Below, in pieces: positions 1 to 5,139 of a DNA stretch of 5,139 nucleotides. The stretch is from Bacillota bacterium (GTDB taxonomy: Bacteria; Bacillota; Dethiobacteria; DTU022). Within the stretch, counting starts at the first letter, position 1. Each line of letters starts with the position of its first letter. The stretch lies in NCBI GenBank assembly GCA_012727685.1, contig JAAYGO010000185.1, forward strand, positions 1-5,139, in the 5' to 3' direction. Made by a program: the position numbers and the translations under genes. The notes beneath the pieces were generated by a model. The model did not search any database. It was given only the letters and a program-made list of their open reading frames with translations, and was not told the DNA's origin.

Positions 1-210
1 TATCGCGTCGTTTACATCGGCAACGGGCTCAACGATCGCTTCGGCGCCGCCCATGCCGACCTGGTATTTGCCCGGGCTGGCGACCCCCTGGCCGATTTTT
101 TTGCTGCTCAGCAAATGGCTTTTCACCGGTTCAACGATTTTTACGAGATCATCGCCTTTGACTATCCGGAGAATTTTGAAAACAGGAATATCCCTTTATG
201 CAGTCCTTGA
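1..210 (+). CDS. HAD-superfamily phosphatase, C-terminal end (MtnX/SerB-like), partial
   Basis: Frame 1 is open from the window edge to a TGA at 208-210, giving the last 69 residues of a protein whose start lies outside. The segment begins with a beta-strand (RVVYI) followed by GNGLND at visible residues 7-12. This fits motif IV of HAD phosphatases (GDGxxD), which binds the catalytic Mg2+. After it come an ADLVFAR strand and an FNDFYEII segment, the arrangement seen at the C-terminus of MtnX-like and phosphoserine-phosphatase-like (HAD-IB) enzymes. Such enzymes hydrolyse small phosphomonoesters in the cytoplasm through a phospho-aspartate; the substrate here cannot be told. The first Asp of motif IV is Asn (residue 8), while the second acidic residue (D12) is kept. 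The gene ends 30 bp before the next start, which suggests a shared transcript. The nucleophile motif DxDxT is outside the window, so the family call rests on the C-terminal part only. Confidence 0.7.
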   Translation, partial: YRVVYIGNGLNDRFGAAHADLVFARAGDPLADFFAAQQMAFHRFNDFYEIIAFDYPENFENRNIPLCSP

Positions 211-240
211 GAATATGGCTAAGAGTAAAAGGAGATAGCA

Positions 241-789
241 ATGTCTGCAGCAGCTTTGAGCAAGTTTTACTGGGGTTTTTTATTCATCATGGTGGATTTT
301 CGCCTTAATGGAATCGATCTTCTTCCCGACATCGTTGGATTTATTCTTTTTGCCGTAGGATTTGGCCTCTTGGCAGCGGAAAGTGACTATTTTAACCAGG
401 CGCGCAAGCTAAATATGGTAATGATCATCCTCTCCATATTTTCCATCTACGAGGCGCCCGCCCAGGATGGAGGAATTCATATTGCTCCGGATTGGCCGCT
501 AGGGCTGATCATCGGTATCTGTTCTCTCGTCTTTACCCTGCTGGTTGTGTACAACCTGTTTATGGGGATCAGGGAGCTGGCCGAACGGGCGGGGCGGCAC
601 GAACTGGCCGCTGAAGCGGAGCAGCGGTGGAAGCAATTTTTAATCCTGCAGGTGGCCGGTGCAGGGGCTTTTCTGATCATTTTTATTCCTCCCCTGGCTT
701 TCCTCTACATTATTTCCTTATTTGTGGCCTCGATCATCCTCACCGTGCTCATCATGGGCTTTATCAAAAGATGCGAGCAGTCTCTTTAG
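241..789 (+). CDS. Small multi-pass integral membrane protein, function unknown
   Basis: This 182-residue protein starts at an ATG preceded by AAAAGGAG (227-234) with 6 bases between. I do not recognise a named family. Hydrophobic stretches lie at about residues 9-18, 27-46, 58-70, 86-110, 133-154 and 155-175, consistent with four to six membrane passes. The first two are joined by the loop DFRLNGIDLLPD (19-30). Its D-R-x-N-x-I-D-x-L-P-D pattern looks like a conserved signature of small uncharacterised Firmicute membrane proteins, but I recall this only as a pattern. A charged, Ala/Glu/Arg-rich amphipathic stretch at 111-132 (RELAERAGRHELAAEAEQRW) separates the two halves and is probably cytoplasmic. 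The C-terminus is basic (IKRCEQSL). It follows the phosphatase gene by 30 bp and is followed by a 160-bp spacer, so it is probably the last gene of that transcript. No enzymatic motif is seen. Confidence 0.8.
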   Translation: MSAAALSKFYWGFLFIMVDFRLNGIDLLPDIVGFILFAVGFGLLAAESDYFNQARKLNMVMIILSIFSIYEAPAQDGGIHIAPDWPLGLIIGICSLVFTLLVVYNLFMGIRELAERAGRHELAAEAEQRWKQFLILQVAGAGAFLIIFIPPLAFLYIISLFVASIILTVLIMGFIKRCEQSL

Positions 790-842
790 GCCGTTTAGGG
801 GCGCGATATGAGCACAATCCTCAATCTTTGCTCTGGAGTAGA

Positions 843-848
843 TATAAT
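843..848 (+). promoter_or_regulatory. Possible -10 element upstream of the peptidase-carrier pair
   Basis: A perfect TATAAT lies in the AT-rich middle of the 160-bp spacer, about 100 bases before the peptidase start. It is the best sigma-A -10 match in the spacer and sits where a promoter for the two downstream genes would be expected. No good -35 hexamer is present at 16-18 bases upstream, and there is no extended TGn, so the call is weak. A later AT-rich stretch around 905-921 is an alternative. Confidence 0.25.
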
Positions 849-938
849 TTAAGTCTTCTTTCCTGCGCGCGATGAAAGGATATCGGCTGCCAGCCCAGAA
901 ATAGCTACTTTAATTATTTTGAAAAGAATGAACCCGCC

Positions 939-945
939 GGAGGTG
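939..945 (+). promoter_or_regulatory. Ribosome binding site of the M20 peptidase
   Basis: GGAGGTG, a near-full complement of the 16S rRNA 3' end, lies 6 bases (counted from GGAGG) before the ATG at 950. It fixes the start so that the hydrophobic N-terminal helix is part of the protein, which matters for the membrane-anchor interpretation. Confidence 0.8.
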
Positions 946-949
946 CAGT

Positions 950-2401
950 ATGGAATACTGGATTTACCTGCTTGTGATAGCCGTGATTGTGCTGGCGGCC
1001 GTGGTTTTAGGCCGCACTTTGACTTTCCGGACCAGGCGGTACGCGGTGGAGCCGGTCGCGGGCGTGGAAATTGACGTCGACGGGGCTGCGGAGCGGCTGT
1101 CCGGGGCGGTGCAACTGCAGACCGTTACCGGCGCCGACCCCTCCCAGGCTGACCGGGCCCCCTTTGCGCAGTTTATCTCTTACCTGGAGCGCTCCTATCC
1201 GGCTGTCCATGCCACGCTGGAGCGGGAAATTGTTGGCGGCTACAGCCTCCTCTACCGCTGGAAGGGGCGGGATGAGAGCTTGAAGCCGGTCCTGTTCTCC
1301 GCCCATATCGACGTGGTGCCGGTGGAGGAGGACACGGAGCAGGAATGGCTTTACCCGCCCTTCAGCGGGGCCGTGGCCGGAGGGTTCGTCTGGGGGCGGG
1401 GCACCCTGGATGTGAAGATTCAGATCATCGCCATCCTGGAAGCGGTGGAATACCTGCTCAAGCAAAACTTTACCCCGGCCCGCGACTTCTATTTCGCCTT
1501 CGGGCACGACGAGGAAGTGCGCGGTGACGAGGGAGCCACCAGGCTGTCGGAGCTGTTCCGATCGCGCGGCATCTCCTTTGAATATGTGCTGGATGAAGGG
1601 GGATGCGTGACCGTGGGGGGCATCTCGGGCCTGGATCGCCCCGTAGCCCTGGTGGGCATCGGCGAGAAGGGCTATGCCGATATCCGCCTTACCGCCACCG
1701 GCGAAGGGGGACATGCCTCCATGCCGCCCCGGCATACCGCCGCCGGGATCATCGGCGGGGCGGTGGCGGCACTGGAAAAGCGGCAGCGTCCAGCCCGGAT
1801 CAGCCCTTTTCTCAAAGAGATGCTCGCCTACATCGGGCCGGAGATGGGGTTCGGCAAGCGGCTGATCCTGGCCAACCTGTGGCTCTTCGGGGGGCTGTTT
1901 AAACTGGTGTTTGCCTCCTCCAGGCCGGGCAACGCGCTGCTGCGCACCACCACGGCGGTGACCATGCTGGAAGGGGGAAGCAGGCCCAACGTCCTGCCCC
2001 AGAAGGCCAGTGCAGTGATCAATTTCCGGATCGCCCCCTGGGAGAGCGGGCAGGAGCTGCTGGATCATATCCGCGCGGTGGCGGGAGAAAAAATCGCGAT
2101 TGAACCCCTGCAACTGTATGAGCCATCCCGGATCTCGCCGGTCAACTCAAGCGGCTTTAAAGCCGTTGAGGAGGCCGTTTATGCCGTTTTCCCCGGGGCG
2201 GTGACAGCTCCTTACATCGTGATGGCCGGCACGGATGCGGTGAAGTATGAACCGGTCTGCAGCCAGATTTACCGCTTTTCACCTTTTCAAATTAACGCTG
2301 CCGACCTGGATCGGATTCACGGCACCAACGAGCGGATTTCCCTGGAAAATATTGAGCGTGCCATTCGCTTTTTCATTGAACTGCTGAAGCGGGAGCCGTA
2401 A
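950..2401 (+). CDS. M20-family metallopeptidase, CPS1/PM20D1-like, with N-terminal membrane anchor
   Basis: This 483-residue protein belongs to the dinuclear zinc peptidase M20 family, which cleaves dipeptides, N-acyl amino acids or similar amides. The expected residues are visible: H119 and D121 in SAHIDVVPV, bridging D154 in GRGTLDVK, general base E188 and ligand E189 in GHDEEV, ligand D215 in VLDEGG, lid-domain H255 in GGHASMPP, and the last ligand H457 in DRIHGTNERIS. The lid domain spans about 237-385. It contains a long insertion ending in RTTTAVTMLEGG and NVLP (332-350), and IYRFSPF follows near 440-446. Both are features of the CPS1/PM20D1 branch rather than PepV, ArgE or DapE. Length fits that branch (about 500). 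Residues 4-20 form one hydrophobic helix followed by R22, R27, R29 and R30, with an acidic N-terminus. This fits an anchor with the catalytic domain inside the cell. The carrier gene starts 44 bp downstream, suggesting an operon. The exact substrate is unknown. Confidence 0.93.
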   Translation: MEYWIYLLVIAVIVLAAVVLGRTLTFRTRRYAVEPVAGVEIDVDGAAERLSGAVQLQTVTGADPSQADRAPFAQFISYLERSYPAVHATLEREIVGGYSLLYRWKGRDESLKPVLFSAHIDVVPVEEDTEQEWLYPPFSGAVAGGFVWGRGTLDVKIQIIAILEAVEYLLKQNFTPARDFYFAFGHDEEVRGDEGATRLSELFRSRGISFEYVLDEGGCVTVGGISGLDRPVALVGIGEKGYADIRLTATGEGGHASMPPRHTAAGIIGGAVAALEKRQRPARISPFLKEMLAYIGPEMGFGKRLILANLWLFGGLFKLVFASSRPGNALLRTTTAVTMLEGGSRPNVLPQKASAVINFRIAPWESGQELLDHIRAVAGEKIAIEPLQLYEPSRISPVNSSGFKAVEEAVYAVFPGAVTAPYIVMAGTDAVKYEPVCSQIYRFSPFQINAADLDRIHGTNERISLENIERAIRFFIELLKREP

Positions 2402-2421
2402 AATAAAAACAAATTTTTATT
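2402..2421. repeat. AT-only perfect inverted repeat in the peptidase-carrier spacer
   Basis: AATAAAAA (2402-2409) and TTTTTATT (2414-2421) are perfect 8-base complements separated by CAAA, beginning just after the peptidase stop codon. The stem has no G-C pairs, so it would be a poor intrinsic terminator. It could be an operator, an unstructured AT-rich stretch favouring ribosome access, or chance in an AT-rich spacer. It lies just upstream of the carrier's ribosome binding site at 2431-2436. Confidence 0.35.
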
Positions 2422-2445
2422 ACATGAAGTGGAGGTCCTGCCCTC

Positions 2446-3921
2446 ATGGAAGAATCGTACGGTCTTAAAATCGGGAAGCGAGCGTTTATCACCACGGCCG
2501 CCATTACCCTGAGCCTGATGATCCTCTCGGGAATTCTCACGCGGATCATCCCCTCCGGAAGCTATGAGCGCTATGCCGCGGGGGCGGCGGAGATGATCAG
2601 GCCTGATTCGTTCCAATACGTGGAAAAAATTCCTTTCCCCGTGTACCGCTGGTTTACCGCGCCGGTGGAAGTGCTTTTTTCTGAAAATGGCCCCACGATC
2701 ATCGTTCTGATTCTGCTGATCGTCTTTATCGGCGGGGGCTACGCCATCCTGAACCGGGTGGGGGTTTTTGAAGAGATCATCACCGGCATTGTGCGCCGCT
2801 ACGGCGGCAAAAGGTACCTGCTGATTTGCGCTGTCGCCCTGGTCTTTATGTTTTTTGGCTCTTTCTTGGGGATGTTCGAAGAGGTTGTCCCCCTGGTGCC
2901 GGTGGTGGTCATTCTGGCGTATACCATGGGCTGGGATGCCCTGCTGGGATTGGGGATGAGCCTCCTTTCGGCCTGCTTTGGCTTCTCTGTGGCGGTATCA
3001 AACCCCTACAGCGTGGGAGTAGCCCAGCGCCTGGCCGGGCTGCCTGTTTTTTCGGGGCTCCCCTACCGGCTGCTCATCTTTATCCTGCTCTATACCATCC
3101 TTTGCCTCTTCCTGGTGGGCTATGCCCGGCGGCTGGATCGCGACCCGCGCCGTTCTCCGGTTTACGAGGAAGACAGGGAGATGCGGGCCCGGCATGCAGC
3201 GAATTCAACCGGGGCGGCGGAAGCGGCCGCGGCGGGGCAAAAGCCGGTGGAGGCGGCAAAGGTGAGGCGGGCCGCCACCTGGTTTATTGGCTGCGTCTGC
3301 GCCATCCTGGCGGTAATCCTGGCCGCCACCCTGGTGGAGGGGTTTTCGGATTTTTCCATGCCCCTCATCGCCCTGATCTACCTGGTGGCCGGCGTTGGCG
3401 CCGGGTTCCGGGGAGGGCTTTCGGCTAAGGAACTGTTTTCCACCCTTGGCCGGGGGATTTCCGGCATTGCTCCCGGAATCGTGCTGATCTTGATGGCCAT
3501 GAGCGTCAATTACATCATCAGCCGGGGTGGCATCATGGATACCATTATTTTCAGGGCTTCCACGCTCATCTCCGATGAAATGCCGGTCATCTCCGCTTAC
3601 ATTATCTACGGCCTGGTCCTGGTGGTAAACTTTTTTATCGGCTCCGCCTCTGCCAAGGCCATGCTGCTGATTCCAATCATCACCCCCCTGGCCGACCTGA
3701 TCGGCCTGACGCGGCAAGCCATGGTCCTCGCCTTTTGCTTTGGGGACGGCTTTTCCAACGTGTTCTACCCGACCAACCCGGTGCTGCTGATTTCGCTGGG
3801 CCTGACCACGGTCAGCTACGTGAAATGGTTCAAATGGGTGGGCTTGCTGCAACTGCTCGCATTGGTGGTGACGGCGCTGCTGCTGGCGGGAGCGGTGGTG
3901 ACCGGTTACGGGCCGTTTTAA
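2446..3921 (+). CDS. YfcC/DcuC-family membrane carrier (anaerobic C4-dicarboxylate carrier superfamily)
   Basis: This 491-residue protein has about 11-13 hydrophobic segments, starting with one at about 13-35. GGAGGT (2431-2436) lies 9 bases before the ATG. It resembles the YfcC family (COG1288, Pfam DcuC), often labelled C4-dicarboxylate carriers though few members have a proven substrate; some are linked to arginine/ornithine exchange. Two related halves are visible. One has GMFEEVVPLVPVVV (142-155) and later VSNPYSVGVAQ (184-194). The other has SASAKAMLLIPIITPLADLI (400-419) and later FGDGFSNVFYPTNPVLL (432-448). SNPY and PTNP match the paired re-entrant substrate-site loops of ion-transporter-type carriers. 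The halves are joined by a charged then Ala-rich hydrophilic linker (about 227-275), probably cytoplasmic. The basic N-terminus (K8, K11, R12) suggests an N-in topology. Cotranscription with the upstream peptidase suggests transport of its substrate or product, such as peptides or amino acids. Confidence 0.88.
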   Translation: MEESYGLKIGKRAFITTAAITLSLMILSGILTRIIPSGSYERYAAGAAEMIRPDSFQYVEKIPFPVYRWFTAPVEVLFSENGPTIIVLILLIVFIGGGYAILNRVGVFEEIITGIVRRYGGKRYLLICAVALVFMFFGSFLGMFEEVVPLVPVVVILAYTMGWDALLGLGMSLLSACFGFSVAVSNPYSVGVAQRLAGLPVFSGLPYRLLIFILLYTILCLFLVGYARRLDRDPRRSPVYEEDREMRARHAANSTGAAEAAAAGQKPVEAAKVRRAATWFIGCVCAILAVILAATLVEGFSDFSMPLIALIYLVAGVGAGFRGGLSAKELFSTLGRGISGIAPGIVLILMAMSVNYIISRGGIMDTIIFRASTLISDEMPVISAYIIYGLVLVVNFFIGSASAKAMLLIPIITPLADLIGLTRQAMVLAFCFGDGFSNVFYPTNPVLLISLGLTTVSYVKWFKWVGLLQLLALVVTALLLAGAVVTGYGPF

Positions 3922-3958
3922 CCCGGGACACTGAGGCTGTCGCTCCGCTGAACTCGTA

Positions 3959-3976
3959 AGATGTGCGGCGGCATCT
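3959..3976 (+). other. Short imperfect hairpin after the carrier gene
   Basis: AGATG (3959-3963) and CATCT (3972-3976) form a 5-bp stem around a GC-rich 8-base centre, 37 bases after the carrier stop codon. One more C-G pair is possible with a bulge. No T-tract follows, so I do not call it a terminator, although its position would suit a weak end point for the upstream transcript. Confidence 0.2.
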
Positions 3977-3978
3977 AT

Positions 3979-4006
3979 TAGAAGTTGGAGGTTAGATGTT
4001 GGTTTT
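3979..4006 (+). repeat. Degenerate heptamer tandem repeat, four units
   Basis: Four consecutive 7-base units can be read: TAGAAGT, TGGAGGT, TAGATGT and TGGTTTT. The first three fit T-(A/G)-G-A-(A/G/T)-G-T and the fourth is decayed. The pattern resembles the GAAGTTAGAAGTTGG-type low-complexity repeats I associate with intergenic DNA of some anaerobic Firmicutes; that association is from memory. It is noncoding and directly precedes the two hairpins in the same spacer. Confidence 0.45.
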
Positions 4007-4015
4007 AACTGACGG

Positions 4016-4032
4016 ACCGGGCTGCTCCCGGT
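4016..4032. repeat. GC-rich 6-bp hairpin
   Basis: ACCGGG (4016-4021) and CCCGGT (4027-4032) are perfect complements around a five-base CTGCT loop. It is followed by AAAA rather than a T-tract on the + strand, so it is not a standard intrinsic terminator. It stands 5 bases before the larger palindrome, and the two may form one repeat element. Confidence 0.45.
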
Positions 4033-4037
4033 AAAAT

Positions 4038-4078
4038 CCCTCTCCCTCCCTCTGGGGGGAGAGGGCAGGGTGGGGGGG
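4038..4078. repeat. REP-like palindromic repeat (CCCTCTCCC ... GGGAGAGGG with AGGGTG tail)
   Basis: CCCTCTCCC (4038-4046) pairs perfectly with GGGAGAGGG (4057-4065). Inside, CCC (4048-4050) pairs with GGG (4054-4056) around a TCT loop, leaving T4047 bulged, so the hairpin has 12 G-C-rich pairs. A CAGGGTGGGGGGG tail follows. The CCCTCTCCC/GGGAGAGGG stem plus AGGGTG-G tail resembles a palindrome dispersed between genes in many bacterial genomes, similar to REP elements. No T-tract follows on the + strand, although the structure could still stall polymerase or block 3' decay of the carrier mRNA. Repeat status cannot be proved from a single copy. Confidence 0.55.
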
Positions 4079-4111
4079 CTAAATACAGCTACCGCATCTC
4101 TAAGAATAGAC

Positions 4112-4117
4112 AAGGAG
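4112..4117 (+). promoter_or_regulatory. Ribosome binding site deciding the reductase start
   Basis: AAGGAG lies 9 bases before the ATG at 4127. A nearer ATG at 4120 is only 2 bases away, is out of frame with the reductase and meets a stop after 16 codons. The site therefore supports 4127 as the true start. Confidence 0.75.
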
Positions 4118-4126
4118 AAATGCATT

Positions 4127-5139
4127 ATGGATCTGGTCACTTTAGGGCGGACGGGAATTGTGGTCAATAAGAACGGCTTTGGCGCCCTGCCCATTCAGCG
4201 GATCGGCAGGGAAGAGGCGGCTCATTTATTGCAAAAGGCGTATCAAAACGGCATTAGCTTCTTCGATACGGCCCGCTTTTACACGGACAGCGAAGCAAAG
4301 ATCGGCTATGCCCTCGGCGCCGTGCGCGGCAAAATATATCTAGCCTCCAAAACGCTGGCCAAAACAGTGGAAGAGTTCTGGGAGCAATTAAAGCAATCGC
4401 TCGATCAGCTTAAAACAGATTACCTGGACATCTACCAGTTCCATAATCCCGATTTCTGCCCGCAACCCGGCGACGGGACCGGGCTGTATGAGGCCATGCT
4501 GGAGGCAAAGGAGAAAGGTATGATCCGCCATATCGGGATCACCAATCATAGGCTCACCCTGGCCTTTGAAGCGGTCCGGTCAGGGCTATACGAAACGGTC
4601 CAGTATCCCTTCAGCTACCTGGCCACAGCAGAGGAGATCGCCCTGGTAAAGCTTTGCCGGGAGCGAAATGTCGGCTTTATCGCCATGAAAGCCTTGTCCG
4701 GAGGACTGATTACCAGTGCGGCAGCCGCCTATGCCTACCTGGCGCAATTCGACAACGTGCTGCCCATCTGGGGGATACAGCGCGAAGAAGAACTTGACGA
4801 ATTTATCTCCTTTATCCATAATCCGCCGCGGCTTACCCGGGCCATGGAGGAGCTGATTGCCAGGGACCGGCAGGAGCTGAGTGGAGAGTTCTGCCGGGGC
4901 TGCGGCTATTGCCTGCCCTGCCCGGCGGAAATCGATATTCCCAACGTGGCGCGCATGTCTTTAACGATCCGGCGCGCCCCCACTTCAGTATACTTTAACG
5001 ATTTCTGGCAGAAGCAGATGCAGAAGATCGAAGGTTGCACCCGCTGCGGGCACTGCGCCCAGCACTGCCCCTACGGCCTCGATACGCCCGCACTGCTGGC
5101 CAAAAACTGGGCCGATTATCAGGATATGATCGGCAAGCA
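4127..5139 (+). CDS. Aldo/keto reductase with C-terminal [4Fe-4S] ferredoxin-like region, 3'-partial
   Basis: The frame is open from the ATG at 4127 to the window edge, giving 337 complete codons and no stop. The N-terminal part is an aldo/keto reductase barrel. It starts with LGRTGIVVNKNGFGALP (6-22) and carries the catalytic tetrad D47 and Y52 (FFDTARFY), K75 (LASKT) and H106 (YQFHNP). IRHIGITNH (133-141) and GFIAMKALSGGLI (183-195) match the later barrel strands. The C-terminal part has two cysteine clusters: C256, C259, C262, C265-P, then C304, C307, C310, C314-P. This is the layout of the iron-sulfur reductases of COG1453, common in anaerobic Firmicutes and archaea, and it could bind up to two [4Fe-4S] clusters. 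The enzyme is probably cytoplasmic, with no signal or membrane segment. It may pass electrons between a nicotinamide cofactor or ferredoxin and a carbonyl substrate; that role is inference. Only a short C-terminal tail is likely missing. Confidence 0.92.
   Translation, partial: MDLVTLGRTGIVVNKNGFGALPIQRIGREEAAHLLQKAYQNGISFFDTARFYTDSEAKIGYALGAVRGKIYLASKTLAKTVEEFWEQLKQSLDQLKTDYLDIYQFHNPDFCPQPGDGTGLYEAMLEAKEKGMIRHIGITNHRLTLAFEAVRSGLYETVQYPFSYLATAEEIALVKLCRERNVGFIAMKALSGGLITSAAAAYAYLAQFDNVLPIWGIQREEELDEFISFIHNPPRLTRAMEELIARDRQELSGEFCRGCGYCLPCPAEIDIPNVARMSLTIRRAPTSVYFNDFWQKQMQKIEGCTRCGHCAQHCPYGLDTPALLAKNWADYQDMIGK

Noticed and set aside
53..238. Open frame of 61 codons over the phosphatase end
   Set aside because: Frame 1 over the same bases encodes a recognisable HAD motif IV region, so this is a shadow frame.
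885..895. GGCT-GCC-AGCC mini-hairpin in the 790-949 spacer, considered as a terminator
   Set aside because: The stem is only four pairs with a three-base loop, and no T-tract follows.
872..904. Ten-residue open frame in the 790-949 spacer, considered as a leader peptide
   Set aside because: It has no ribosome binding site at proper spacing, no run of a regulatory amino acid and no attenuator-like hairpins downstream.
1007..2113. Long open frame of 368 codons on the - strand
   Set aside because: It lies wholly inside the M20 peptidase, whose catalytic motifs are all intact. The translation is rich in Gly, Pro, His and Gln with no domain, typical of an antisense shadow in GC-rich DNA.
2826..3428. 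Open frame of 200 codons on the + strand inside the carrier gene
   Set aside because: It is an alternative frame of the carrier, Gly/Pro/Arg-rich, without a domain; the carrier frame has clear membrane segments and family motifs.
3922..4126. Rho-independent terminator after the carrier gene
   Set aside because: Three hairpins are present, but none is followed by a T-run on the + strand, so a standard intrinsic terminator is not supported.
3205..4194. Open frame of 329 codons on the - strand spanning the carrier end and the spacer
   Set aside because: It crosses the carrier gene, the repeat-bearing spacer and the reductase start. The protein is His/Gln/Gly-rich low complexity without motifs, and no good ribosome binding site is apparent.

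Overview
The window looks like chromosomal DNA from an anaerobic, moderately GC-rich Firmicute (Clostridia or Peptococcia-like). This is inferred from strong GGAGG-type ribosome binding sites, the codon and GC pattern, a YfcC-type carrier and a clostridial-style iron-sulfur aldo/keto reductase. No rRNA, tRNA, CRISPR array, transposase or phage gene is visible. The assignment comes from gene style, not from a marker gene.

Layout, all genes on the + strand: (1) 1-210, the 3' end of a HAD-family phosphatase resembling MtnX or phosphoserine phosphatases. (2) 241-789, a small multi-pass membrane protein of unknown function, 30 bp downstream and probably cotranscribed. (3) 790-949, a 160-bp spacer with a -10-like TATAAT. 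(4) 950-2401, a membrane-anchored M20 metallopeptidase of the CPS1/PM20D1 type with all metal and catalytic residues present. (5) 2446-3921, a YfcC/DcuC-family carrier, 44 bp downstream and probably in the same operon. (6) 3922-4126, a 205-bp spacer holding a short degenerate heptamer repeat and two GC-rich hairpins, one resembling dispersed GGGAGAGGG-type palindromes. (7) 4127 to the window edge, an aldo/keto reductase with a C-terminal eight-cysteine ferredoxin-like region, cut off before its stop codon.

The clearest functional unit is the peptidase-carrier pair. Charge around the single N-terminal helix predicts a catalytic domain on the cytoplasmic face, next to a carrier that could import the peptide or N-acyl amino acid substrate or exchange it for the product. 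This is inference; neither substrate can be read from sequence. The reductase has its own ribosome binding site, lies beyond the repeat-bearing spacer and may be a separate unit. I found no convincing wholly new system; the membrane topology of the peptidase and the spacer repeats are the points most worth checking.
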